Part shown: positions 49,201-56,517 of the stretch, in pieces
How positions within the stretch are numbered: the first letter of the stretch is position 1
Layout of the letters: each line of letters begins with the position of its first letter
Origin: Halomonas sp. LR3S48
GTDB lineage: Bacteria > Pseudomonadota > Gammaproteobacteria > Pseudomonadales > Halomonadaceae
Direction of reading: 5' to 3'
DNA: 64,000 nucleotides
Assembly: GCF_025725665.1 (NCBI RefSeq)
Contig: NZ_CP107009.1
Span: 2,604,001-2,668,000 of the forward strand
The notes under the pieces: generated by a model
Databases searched by the model: none
What the model saw: only the letters and a program-made list of their open reading frames with translations
Told to the model about the DNA's origin: nothing
Program-made: the position numbers and the translations under genes

Positions 49201-51967
49201 GCGCCTGCTCGGGACCACCGTTGATGGAGATGAGCTGCTGAGCGCCTTCGCTGTCGGCGCCAGACTGGGTGCTCCAGGTACCGGTAACAGCCTCGCCACC
49301 TTCGATAGCACCACGAGCGCCAGCCAGGTCGGCCTCTGGCGCATCGTCGATGACCTTCACTTTCAAATTGCTGCTTGCGGTGTCGCCGTCACGATCCGTG
49401 ATCGTAATGGAGAAGTTACGGATCAGAGCGTCATCTTCGCTGCCGGCATGGGTCTTGTTACCCTGCAGGGTGTACGCATAGCTGACGAGATATCCACCGA
49501 GGGGCAGCGGCGTAATGCCGGTGACCTCGAGCCTGTAGCCGTCCGGTACGTCGATGGAGGCGCCGTCGAAGTTGAAGCTGCCATCTTCGTTGCGCGTCAC
49601 GATCAGCGTCTGCTGGTCGTCGCCTTCGCCGATGAAAATGGTCAGCTGCTCGAGACCGTCCACCGCGTTGACGAGGAAACCGCCGCTCTGGGTCAGCTCA
49701 CCGGCGTTGGGATTTGTTCCATTCGCCAGATTCGCCTCGTCGACGACGAGATGCGCCCCTTGACCAGACACCGGGTTGACGATGTATACCGGCATATCCA
49801 GACCCTTGACGCTCAGCGTGGCCGTGTCGGTATCTCCATCTCCATCGGTCAGGGTGTAGGTGAACTTGTCCAGGAACAGGCCCTGGTGATCCGGGGTCGA
49901 TGTGCGCTCATAGGTGTAACTACCATCTGCTCTGATAGTCAGCAGGCCATGGGCACCCTGGATGGTGGCGGAGCCATCGACCAGCTCGACAGTCTCTCCA
50001 TCAAACGTGATGTGGGTCACCTCCGCACCGTCCGCACCTTGCTCGTCATTGTTCATGACGTTGCCGGACTTCTCGAAGCGGCCCAGTTGTACGAGGGACA
50101 AGTCGTTGTTGGCCTGCGGGCCGTCATCGACGAAGCTGAGCTGGCCGCCCAAGTCGATACCGGCGGTGATGGTGTCGCCATCGCTGTCAGTCGCCGTGGC
50201 ATTGAGCGTAAGGCCGCTGCCTGCCAAGCCCAACACATCGGCCGGATTGGTGCCGTCAGGGTGTGACAGGGCGAGGTACTGAGTCAGGGTGACCTCGCCG
50301 GTAGCAGCGTTGACGGTAATGGTGAAAGCCACACGGCCATCGGCAGCCTGGCCGATGATGGTGCCGTTATCGTCGATCAGGGTAATGGCCTGGCCACCGT
50401 CTGTCGTTGCAAGGCCAGTCACGCCATCGCCGTCAATGCTCAGGCTGTAGCTGACGTTTCCTTCACCATCGGCGCCAAAGGCGACGGAAAAGGCTCCGGA
50501 GAAGTCGGCTGTTGCCGGCTCGCCGAAGGCGCTTTCATCGACTTCCAGCTCGGCCAGTTCGGCAGGATCCGTTTCAATGGCCGGCATGTCGTCGACGACG
50601 GTGATGCTGCCGCTCAAGTCCGCCGACAGGCTGTCGCTGATCACGTCGCCGTCGGCGTCGGTCACGGTGACCGTGGCGGTGACACCCACCAGACCGGCCG
50701 GCAGGCCGACACTGTCCACACCCTGCTCAGGGTGGTCCACCGGGCCAGACTGCGTCACGGTGACCGCGCCGGTGGCGGCGTCGAGTTCGATGCGCAGCAC
50801 TTCGTTGCCGTCGGCGGTACCGATGACGACGCCGTCGACCAGGGTGAAGACGATCGGCTCGCCGCCGCTGGTGAGGCTGTGCTGGACGTTGCCCAGGGTC
50901 AGGGCGTAGCCGTCGATGACGGTACTGCCGGCACCGTCGGCGCCGTACTGGGCGGTGACGGCGGCGTCGAAGGCCGCGGCCACGCTGCCGGTGGCAACGG
51001 ACGTGCCGTTGAGGGTCTCGCTGTCCTGCGTCTCGAGGGCCACGTCACCCAGGTTGACGCTACCCAGCTCGAGGCTCGGCGTATCATCCAGAATCGTGAT
51101 ATTCAGCGTGCCTGTCGCCGTGCCGCTCGAGCTGGTCACGGTGTAGACCAGACTGGCCAGCGCCTCGTCCATGCCCTCCTCATGCAACAGGTTGTTCACT
51201 TGAGTAAGAGTGAACTCCCCAGTAGCAGGATTGACCTGAATGGTAAAAATATTCAGGTCACGGCCAGGCGAGAAAGCAGTCAGGGTGTTGGAGGAGGCAT
51301 CCCAGCTGTAAATGATGGTTTCCTGGCCTACCTGTGCCTGCACGCCGTCCATGTCAGCGAAGGTGACGCTGCCATTGACGCCAGTCCCGAAGGAGAATGG
51401 CAATACGCCGGTGACGACCGATCCCGTTTCGCTCAGCGTTTGTGCATCGAACAGTGGCGCATCGAGAATGCCGGCGGACGGCTCGACGATATCGAAGAAG
51501 GCGCCTTCGATTTCAGGCAGATCGTTCTCCTGCCCCAGACCAAACTCGAACGCCAGCGGGTTGACGTCCTCTGCAATTCGCGCCAGGCGCACGAAGCTAT
51601 GACCACCGTCGGCGCCACCACCGGGGCCGGCACCGGCTGCGGTGGCATCGAGTATATCGAGCAGGTCGACACTGTCGTCGTCCAGCGCCGTCAGCAGGGC
51701 TTCGAGATCTTCGTCCAGGGCAGCGAATTCGGAGGCATCGACCGCCTCATCGGCATCGAGCTCCGGTGTCATGACCACTTGCTCACCGCCTTCGACCAGT
51801 ACCGGATCAATTCCGTCGGCGAAGTCGAGTTGGGCGCTTCCGTTATCGGAGGTGACCAGTACTTCACCTTCCTGAAGGGTATCTCCCACGCGCAATTCGC
51901 GCAGATTGCCCTCGGCGTCGCGCGCCCAGGCTTGGCCGGTAATCGAGATAACTGTGGCGATGGCCAT
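43235..51967 (-). CDS. LapA-type giant RTX adhesin with VWA domain, retention-module protein
   Basis: 2,910-residue adhesin secreted by a type I system. Residues 1-130 are a retention module, nearly identical to the short adhesin, with TAAG at 109-112. A long array of VCBS/Ig-like repeats follows, including a DUF4114-type domain near 1160-1300 ('GGGDKDYNDVNIKVEW') and two near-identical 220-residue repeats near 1550-1990. A von Willebrand A domain lies near 2440-2640 with MIDAS 'DASGS' and 'FLTDGDP'. RTX repeats follow (about 2680-2820, 'GGAGNDILVGGAGDDLLMGG') and a C-terminal secretion signal. GGGAG precedes the ATG. The system exports it through LapB/LapC and the TolC-like protein upstream. 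Confidence 0.95.
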   Translation of the reverse strand: MAIATVISITGQAWARDAEGNLRELRVGDTLQEGEVLVTSDNGSAQLDFADGIDPVLVEGGEQVVMTPELDADEAVDASEFAALDEDLEALLTALDDDSVDLLDILDATAAGAGPGGGADGGHSFVRLARIAEDVNPLAFEFGLGQENDLPEIEGAFFDIVEPSAGILDAPLFDAQTLSETGSVVTGVLPFSFGTGVNGSVTFADMDGVQAQVGQETIIYSWDASSNTLTAFSPGRDLNIFTIQVNPATGEFTLTQVNNLLHEEGMDEALASLVYTVTSSSGTATGTLNITILDDTPSLELGSVNLGDVALETQDSETLNGTSVATGSVAAAFDAAVTAQYGADGAGSTVIDGYALTLGNVQHSLTSGGEPIVFTLVDGVVIGTADGNEVLRIELDAATGAVTVTQSGPVDHPEQGVDSVGLPAGLVGVTATVTVTDADGDVISDSLSADLSGSITVVDDMPAIETDPAELAELEVDESAFGEPATADFSGAFSVAFGADGEGNVSYSLSIDGDGVTGLATTDGGQAITLIDDNGTIIGQAADGRVAFTITVNAATGEVTLTQYLALSHPDGTNPADVLGLAGSGLTLNATATDSDGDTITAGIDLGGQLSFVDDGPQANNDLSLVQLGRFEKSGNVMNNDEQGADGAEVTHITFDGETVELVDGSATIQGAHGLLTIRADGSYTYERTSTPDHQGLFLDKFTYTLTDGDGDTDTATLSVKGLDMPVYIVNPVSGQGAHLVVDEANLANGTNPNAGELTQSGGFLVNAVDGLEQLTIFIGEGDDQQTLIVTRNEDGSFNFDGASIDVPDGYRLEVTGITPLPLGGYLVSYAYTLQGNKTHAGSEDDALIRNFSITITDRDGDTASSNLKVKVIDDAPEADLAGARGAIEGGEAVTGTWSTQSGADSEGAQQLISINGGPEQALQIGHAYELPEGTLTINENGTWTFVAGTNLDHSNGKVPVSFELIVIDGDGDRASDTHRIKIKDGEGPTPGGENGEGGTVDLVVDERGLREDGDTELANAQAELTFTAGSDNIVDFAFVNPGAISVSGLEEGIELTWEINEAGELIGSLDGEPVLKLTLNGDAIAAGQSGTVSVNVELIGNLPHHVNVDELTIGGVQVVASDSDGDVSAPGSISVRVDDDLPSVEGTDPSGHEVVITNLNSLAGYNNSFGYYIKDENGNPTIGMVIWGNVKHDKGASYVLEGYAPGEVGYFIIPNGANLNPGLENETDVNFVQVNGVWVAVTQNGDQLNGQNANAPVLFNDPSLNPGGASHVENNAEEGDINWEDVYGGGDKDYNDVNIKVEWTPANLTVDESNLEVDAKFDFSGYFSAEYGADGLETRDYSLGVVADGANSGLVDTQTGEAVLVKEVDGEIVGYVVIDGVEVPVFTLSVNAETGLVTLDQLRAVAHQGAGQTGASDAANILANVISLTKTVTDSDGDVAHATIDIGKVIYFLDDGPTAVNDLAETAEDTSITYNVMANDTAGADGADGATLTAASLRNPSQGTLSFAANGQVTFTPAPGFEGDAVIDYTITDADGDTASATLTVTVAEDSEPTIEVGGPNVEDGLASVDEAGLSTGSAKDGSHATSGTLAIDTGNDGLQSLVINGEDVTGGGTVQGTHGALVVTLVDGSYSWTYTLDGATDGDTTSDSFTLVVTDSDGDSASDSLVIDIVDDVPQAVDDAASQAEENAPVTIDVFGNDTGGADGVDLINGVALVANSLTGTGTLAYNDDGTFTYTPAAGEEGVVSFEYTITDADGDTSTATVTLALKDDSEPTIEVSGPNVNDGQASVDEAGLSTGSAKDGSHATSGTLAIDTGNDGLQSLVINGEDVTGGGTVQGTYGSLVVTLVDGSYSWTYTLDGATDGDTTSDSFTLVVTDSDGDSASDSLVIDIVDDVPQAVDDAASQAEENEPVTIDVFGNDTGGADGVDLINGVALVANSLTGTGTLAYNDDGTFTYTPAAGEEGVVSFEYTITDADGDTSTATVTLALKDDSEPTIEIIADGGEGVVWEAALPNGSGGGNVSTSGSMSIETGGDTLAKIEVQDKNGTWISIDLTTGQTTSVEGKYGILVVDADGNWNYTLQAASDHPEEGLVGADDQKAENFSVRVTDSDGDTADASLAITINDDGPSIGEVADSTMPNEAGTVEGVLEFETGADEEGASLTITGITGLPEGWTTSDAGGASIDINAPDGTKIFTVTLNDDGKTYTVEQHAARPGETAEFDLAQAIGNSPQPDYDFGFAKLTLLNSNQQDQFNANTFGAGHAFGIGNTWFDSGESFEIEFAGMLSHFSLGIAVVNKAGTLTVTLEDGDASVVIEVPVSAGMSAIEITPDQLLAAAQHQGVDITGFNTVTITGTDGVKVSFTDISYTDTAPADSMDFTVHVEGVDGDGDSVTDSFTVTSEADAPAPILGVGNNLDNALQGGNGSDVLIGDRGGNVTITEPGENYNISLIVDASGSMAEASGSGSLSRMDLTKQALLNLANQLKDHDGTVNVQLVAFSSHATTSASIQNLNAGNVGQLISAINALSANGTTNYEAAFQQAVSWFNNQNANGATASDGFKNISYFLTDGDPTVYYDSRGNLKGPGTSTSYEVFKESVEAFGALSNVSQVHGTGIGNGVSENYLRFFDNTENVGTGSQTFVTGTFLGFPVAWSDVTGPIGEVNIVNTAEDLAAALQGGSSSDELAALGDDVLIGGDGNDIIFGDSVNTDHLEWTNGDTGESFTAGSHDGLGYAGLVEYLRWAEGTPGEAPSDAEVIAYVKSRWEELLDSARPDGGNDTLSGGAGNDILVGGAGDDLLMGGAGDDTLVGGLGADTFAWNLGDQGEAGSAAVDTVKDFSLAEGDRLDLSDLLSDNSGPEHLRFEADESGSTTLYISTKGDFGSNQSSFDSSLADQVIVLENFSGDLEALKLSLNID
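46001..47320 (-). repeat. Two tandem 660-base repeats within the large adhesin
   Basis: Units of about 660 bases (46001-46660 and 46661-47320) are almost identical at DNA level; whole 60-base lines match without change (46021-46140 with 46681-46800). Each encodes 220 residues beginning near 'DSEPTIEV'. Part of the unit (40768-40973) also recurs in the short adhesin. Confidence 0.9.
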
Positions 51968-52074
51968 GACATGGCTCCCTGTGTCGTCTGTGTTTTTTTC
52001 AATTATTTGTTCGAGGGGTACAGCCGGTACTTTTACTCATGAGGACACACATTAGGTTACAAGTGGAAACATGA

Positions 52075-52083
52075 ATATTGGAC
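52075..52083 (-). promoter_or_regulatory. Motif shared upstream of both adhesins (copy 2)
   Basis: GTCCAATAT on the minus strand, 108 bases before the large adhesin start; matches copy 1. Both copies are followed by TGTAA or TTGTAA within 25 bases. Confidence 0.25.
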
Positions 52084-52120
52084 CGATGGACAAGTCGGGA
52101 ATGAAGCCGAACACATACGA

Positions 52121-52156
52121 AATAACGGCTTGGCGAATATTCGCCAAGCCGTTATT
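52121..52156. terminator. Long perfect palindrome, bidirectional terminator
   Basis: A perfect 36-base palindrome (AATAACGGCTTGGCGAAT and its complement). T runs follow on the plus strand (TTATTTTTTCTT) and more weakly on the minus strand (TTATTTCG). It lies 26 bases after the LuxR-type gene, so it can end that transcript; on the plus strand it would stop antisense reading from the adhesin side. Confidence 0.85.
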
Positions 52157-52181
52157 TTTTCTTAGAAAGACAACACGTTAA

Positions 52182-52796
52182 CTAAGTGACGTTCTCGCCC
52201 TGCTTCGCCAGCCGGAGTACCAGCTGCATGCGATCGCGAACACCGAGCTTGCGGAATACCGCCCCGAGATGTGCCTTGACCGTGCGCTCGGTGATGTCGA
52301 GCTGTCGAGCAACCTCCTTGTTGGTGCGGCCTTCCGCCACGGCCAGTGCCACGGCACGCTCGCGCTCCGTCAGCGTGGACAAGCTCTCCTGCGGCAGACT
52401 TTCACGCCCCCCCAGAGTGACGAATGCAACGCCAACCACCTTGCTGAGCAACTCTGCCGGGACCCATATCCCCTGGTTGGCGGTAACCAGGGCCACCTGC
52501 CCCAGCAGCTCAGGCGGGGAAAGCGCATGAACATAGCCACGCGCGCCGGCCTGTAGCGCCTTGAGGGCTTCTGCTTCATTTGGCGCCAATGACATGACGA
52601 CAATGATGGCACCCTGAGCAGCTAGCACGACTGACAATGCCGGCCAATCCGGATGATCCGTCATCAGCCAGATACGATCGCCACTGTCGACCATGACCCG
52701 GGCCTGGTCCGGATTGATGCGCCGAACATCGGGAAAGGCGCTGTGCAGCCGTGGAATCTCTGCACGCCTCTGACTAACGAACAGGACTGCCATCAT
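52182..52796 (-). CDS. Orphan LuxR-type response regulator, likely controls the Lap locus
   Basis: 204 residues: an N-terminal receiver-like domain (about 1-115) and a LuxR helix-turn-helix (about 140-200, 'LTERERAVALAVAEGRTNKE', 'TERTVKAHLGAVFRKLGV'). The receiver lacks a clear acidic pair near the start and the expected phospho-Asp region reads 'IWLMTDHPDW', so it may not be phosphorylated. No histidine kinase is nearby. The ATG at 52796 overlaps the lapC stop (ATGATGG), so it is made with the exporter. A role in adhesin expression is inferred from position. Confidence 0.85.
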   Translation of the reverse strand: MMAVLFVSQRRAEIPRLHSAFPDVRRINPDQARVMVDSGDRIWLMTDHPDWPALSVVLAAQGAIIVVMSLAPNEAEALKALQAGARGYVHALSPPELLGQVALVTANQGIWVPAELLSKVVGVAFVTLGGRESLPQESLSTLTERERAVALAVAEGRTNKEVARQLDITERTVKAHLGAVFRKLGVRDRMQLVLRLAKQGENVT

Positions 52797-54235
52797 CGTT
52801 CCCCCATGGAGTTGCTCCATGCCCGCAGTACGGGTTTGAGCAGATACTGCATCACGGTGCGCTTACCGGTCATGATGTCGACCTGAGCCGTCATGCCGGG
52901 CATGACCTGAATATCACTGCCCAGGTTTTCCCCTTCGACCGTTCTCACACGCACCAGGTAGAAGGTGTTGTCGTCGTCGTCAGTGATGGTGTCGGCGCTT
53001 ATGTGATCCAACTGGGCCTCGAGCCCACCGTAGATGGCGAAGTCATAGGCGGTCAGCTTGATGGTCGCCGGCTGGCCGGGGCGCAGGAAGGCGATATCCT
53101 GCGGCGCAATTCGTGCTTCGACCAGCAGTTGATCGTCGCTGGGTATGATATCCACCACGTCCTGCCCAGGCTGCACCACACCGCCAAGGGTATTGATGCC
53201 CAAGCGCTGCACGATGCCATCCACCGGGGAGCGAACCTCGGCGAGGCGCACTCGATCCTGCAGGCCGGCACTGGACTCATCGAGCGCTCCAAGATCCCCG
53301 ATGGTCTGAGCCAGGTCGTTGCGCCATTCGCTGCGCCGCTCGGCGCCAATCTCGCGTAGCTGGGTACGCGCCTCTTCTACGGCGGCCTCGAGGCGCGCGA
53401 CGGAAGCCGCGGCCTGGTTGCGCTCGCCGGTGGCACGCGAAACTTCACGCTCGAGGCGCAGGATGTCAACCTCCGAAACCGCCCCTGAGGCCAGCAGGGG
53501 CCGCGTCAGGTTCAGCTCCTGGCTGGACATGTTGGCCTCGCGCTGAGCGGTGTCTCGCCGCGCTTTTGCCTCGTTGAGCTCTTCTTCTCTCTGCCGGATG
53601 CGGTCGCGCAGAATACTCTCCTGTTCGCGCAGCTCCTCGCGCCGGCTCTCGTAGACTTCTCGCTCCTGGGCGATGATATCGGGCGCCTCGTTGCGTAGGT
53701 CGTCGTCGGGATTGAAGGGGGTGTCGGTGACCAGGGCCCTGAGCCGCTCGGCACGGGCGCGAAGGGCCAATGCCTGTGCGCGATTCTCACGGAAGTTGGC
53801 AACGAAGCGAGTGGGATCGATGCGCATCAGCACCTGCCCCGCTTCGACCATCTCCCCTTCACGCACCATGATCTGCTGCACCACACCGCCATCGAAGGAC
53901 TGAACCTTCTGCAACTGACTGGAGGGAATCACTCGCCCGGTTCCACGCGTCACCTCGTCGATCGAGGCAAAGTAGGCCCATGCGATCAGTGCGCCGAAGG
54001 CAAGCAACACGGTGTAGAGGAAGAGCCGTGCCCGGATCGGGTCCTGCTGCATGCGCGCCCAGTCGGCATCGCTGGCCCAGTCGCGATTGAGGTGGGCGGA
54101 AGTCACCCGCTTGGAGAACAGACGATCCATGAAGGGGCGGAATGGCCGGCCGCCGACGTCGGTGAAACGCCCGATTGCCTCGAAGCCTTGCTGCTCTGCA
54201 CTCTTGCCCTTGGCCTTGGGAGACGTGACGGTCAT
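52793..54235 (-). CDS. lapC: Type I secretion membrane fusion protein LapC (HlyD family)
   Basis: 480 residues: cytoplasmic N-terminus, one membrane span (about 75-97, 'FLYTVLLAFGALIAWAYFAS'), a lipoyl half-motif ('SFDGGVVQQIMVREGEMVEA'), a long coiled coil (about 165-305) and the C-terminal barrel ('LGINTLGGVVQPGQDVVDII'). It bridges LapB to the outer-membrane channel. Its ATG overlaps the lapB stop, and its stop overlaps the LuxR-type start. Confidence 0.95.
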   Translation of the reverse strand: MTVTSPKAKGKSAEQQGFEAIGRFTDVGGRPFRPFMDRLFSKRVTSAHLNRDWASDADWARMQQDPIRARLFLYTVLLAFGALIAWAYFASIDEVTRGTGRVIPSSQLQKVQSFDGGVVQQIMVREGEMVEAGQVLMRIDPTRFVANFRENRAQALALRARAERLRALVTDTPFNPDDDLRNEAPDIIAQEREVYESRREELREQESILRDRIRQREEELNEAKARRDTAQREANMSSQELNLTRPLLASGAVSEVDILRLEREVSRATGERNQAAASVARLEAAVEEARTQLREIGAERRSEWRNDLAQTIGDLGALDESSAGLQDRVRLAEVRSPVDGIVQRLGINTLGGVVQPGQDVVDIIPSDDQLLVEARIAPQDIAFLRPGQPATIKLTAYDFAIYGGLEAQLDHISADTITDDDDNTFYLVRVRTVEGENLGSDIQVMPGMTAQVDIMTGKRTVMQYLLKPVLRAWSNSMGER

Positions 54236-56406
54236 CAGTTGGCCCTCCCGATCTGGCCCTTGCGCAGGGCTTCCACGACCTTGTCGCGCGGCCCGTCGGC
54301 GACGACCTTGCCGGCATCGATCACGATGATGCGATCGACCAGGGACAACAGCGAGGTACGATGGGTCACCACGACCAGTGTCTTGCCTTGCCCGTACTCC
54401 TTGAGGCTGACCTTGAAGGCTTCCTCGCTGGCATGGTCCATGGAGCTGGTGGGTTCATCGAGCAACAAAATCTGCGGATCGTGAACCAGCGCCCGAGCGA
54501 TGGCCACGGCCTGGCGCTGGCCACCGGAGAGCATCTGGCCGCGCTCGCCCACCTGGAGCTCGACGCCCTGCGGATGGCCATTGACCAGGCTTTCCAGGCC
54601 ACTGAGCTTGATCGCCCGCAGCAGCGCTTCGTCATCGACGCCATCGCTACCGCCACCGGCCACGATGTTGTCGCGCAACGAACCGAAGAACAGGCTGACG
54701 TCCTGCGGCACGTAGCCGATGTGCCGCCGCAGCTCCACGGGATCGAACTGACGCAGATCGACGCCATCGAGCAATACCGAGCCCGCCGTGGGGGCATACA
54801 GCCCCAGCAAAAGCTTGTTGAGCGAGGTCTTGCCGCAACCGACGCGCCCCAGCAGGGCCACCTTCTCGCCGGGCTCGATCTTGAGCGAGATGTCGCGCAG
54901 TGCATCGCGCTCCTCGTCTGGATAGCGCAGCGAGGCCTTGTCGAAGCGGAGCTCGCCGCGAATGACCGGCCGAGTGATGAACGACTTGCCCTCGGGGCGC
55001 TCCACTGGGCGCTGCATGACATCGTCGAGGGACTTGAGCGCAGTAGCCGACTGATGGTACTGGGCCAACAACGCGGCAGCCTGGCTAACCGGTGCCATGG
55101 CGCGTGACGACAGCATGTAGGCGGCAATCAGCCCACCCTGGGTGAGATTGCCGTCGATGATCAGGTAGACGCCGATCAGGATCACGCATACCGCGACGGT
55201 ATGCTGGGCCCACATCGCCACGTTGGAAACCGAGGTGCTGACCAGGCGCAGTTGCGCCGAGGTACGTGAGAGAAAGGCCGTGGCCTTCTCCCAGGATCCC
55301 TGCAGTCGGCTCTCGGCGCGCAGCGTCTTGACCGTTTCCAGCTGCGAGAGGGATTCCACCAGATTGGCATTGCGCTGGGCACTGACTCGCCAAGTGGTCT
55401 CGGAAAGTTCGTGCAGCTTGCCCTGAGCCGCCATGGCATAGAGCAGCACGATGACGATGCCGGCCAGCACGGGCAGCGCCAACGGCGCACCGATCAACGC
55501 AATGATGGCGGCAAAAAACAGGACGAAAGGCAGGTCCACCAGCGCCACCACCGTGGCCGAGCCGATGAACGAGCGCACCGACTCAAAGGATTGCAGGGTC
55601 GAGGCGAACGAACCGGTCGAGGCGGGACGGGCTTCCATACGCAGGCCCAGCACCTGGGCCATGATCTTCGACGACAGCTTGACATCGGCCCGGCTCGCGG
55701 CCAAGTCGATGAAAGCGCTGCGCATCAGGCGCAACACCAAATCGAAACAGAGCACGATGAAGATACCGGCAGCCAGTACCCACAGCGTCTCGGTGGCGTG
55801 ATTGGGCACCACACGGTCATACACGTTCAGGACGAAAAGTGGCATGGCCACGGCAAACAGATTGATGACTATTGAGCCGGCGATCACATCGCGATAGAGC
55901 CGACGGTTCTCACGTATGACGCCCCAGAACCAATGGCGAGAACGTTGCTTGTCGACCTCGGGGCCCCGAGCATCGAAGCGGAAACGCGGGCGTACGTAGA
56001 TGGCCTGGCCGCTGTAGTTCTGTGTCAGGCCATCGAGATCGACCTCGCTCGCGGCATCACCAAGCTCGGGGAAGATCACCTTGGCGCGGCGCGTCTTGAG
56101 ATCGAGCGCCACGAGTACGCAAGCACGACCCGGCTCCAGAAGGAGTACGGCAGGGAACAGTGCGGGGTTGAGCTGTACGATACGACTCTTGACGATGCGT
56201 GCCGTCATTCCGGCCCGAGCAGCAGCTCGTGGGAAAACGCCAGGCGTAAGGCGACCCTCTTCCAGCGGCAGGCCAGCGGTCAACGAATCGGACGTTACCG
56301 CATGGTCATGGGCAAGAGCGATGGTTTGCAGGCACTCGAGCAGCTCGTCGCGAACGGCGGAGCGGGCGGCACCCAGGGAGGAATCCAGTACTTCTTGCTG
56401 TGTCAC
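54235..56406 (-). CDS. lapB: Type I secretion ABC transporter LapB
   Basis: 723 residues: an N-terminal C39-like domain lacking the catalytic Cys (a chaperone-like CLD, about 1-135), six membrane spans (about 175-440) and an ATPase with Walker A 'GRVGCGKTS' near 520, signature 'LSGGQRQAVAIARAL' near 624 and Walker B 'ILLLDEPTSSMD'. This is the layout of LapB/RTX exporters. The GTG start has GAGG five bases upstream. A hairpin lies between it and the preceding TolC-like gene. Confidence 0.95.
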   Translation of the reverse strand: MTQQEVLDSSLGAARSAVRDELLECLQTIALAHDHAVTSDSLTAGLPLEEGRLTPGVFPRAAARAGMTARIVKSRIVQLNPALFPAVLLLEPGRACVLVALDLKTRRAKVIFPELGDAASEVDLDGLTQNYSGQAIYVRPRFRFDARGPEVDKQRSRHWFWGVIRENRRLYRDVIAGSIVINLFAVAMPLFVLNVYDRVVPNHATETLWVLAAGIFIVLCFDLVLRLMRSAFIDLAASRADVKLSSKIMAQVLGLRMEARPASTGSFASTLQSFESVRSFIGSATVVALVDLPFVLFFAAIIALIGAPLALPVLAGIVIVLLYAMAAQGKLHELSETTWRVSAQRNANLVESLSQLETVKTLRAESRLQGSWEKATAFLSRTSAQLRLVSTSVSNVAMWAQHTVAVCVILIGVYLIIDGNLTQGGLIAAYMLSSRAMAPVSQAAALLAQYHQSATALKSLDDVMQRPVERPEGKSFITRPVIRGELRFDKASLRYPDEERDALRDISLKIEPGEKVALLGRVGCGKTSLNKLLLGLYAPTAGSVLLDGVDLRQFDPVELRRHIGYVPQDVSLFFGSLRDNIVAGGGSDGVDDEALLRAIKLSGLESLVNGHPQGVELQVGERGQMLSGGQRQAVAIARALVHDPQILLLDEPTSSMDHASEEAFKVSLKEYGQGKTLVVVTHRTSLLSLVDRIIVIDAGKVVADGPRDKVVEALRKGQIGRAN

Positions 56407-56425
56407 AGGGACCTCGGGTATGAGG

Positions 56426-56448
56426 CCCGTCCGGCACTGCCGGACGGG
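56426..56448 (-). repeat. Stem-loop in the gap between the TolC-like gene and lapB
   Basis: CCCGTCCGGC-ACT-GCCGGACGGG forms a 10-pair stem about 20 bases before the lapB GTG. No T run follows, so it may stabilise or process the message rather than end it. Confidence 0.7.
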
Positions 56449-56517
56449 ATGGCGCTATACAACGATCGCTGCCCGTGTCGAGCGAACCCGCGACAGGCAG
56501 CATTTACCCCAGGTCGT

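Noticed and set aside
45710..50266. Very long plus-strand open frame (about 1,500 codons) opposite the large adhesin.
   Set aside because: It is the antisense shadow of a GC-rich, repeat-rich Asp/Gly coding sequence; composition is Val/Ala/Gly/Asp/His/Arg biased with no domain, and the opposite strand encodes an unmistakable RTX adhesin.
43235..51967. Repeat arrays considered as CRISPR or satellite DNA.
   Set aside because: The repeats are in frame, about 660 bases long, and encode adhesin domains.
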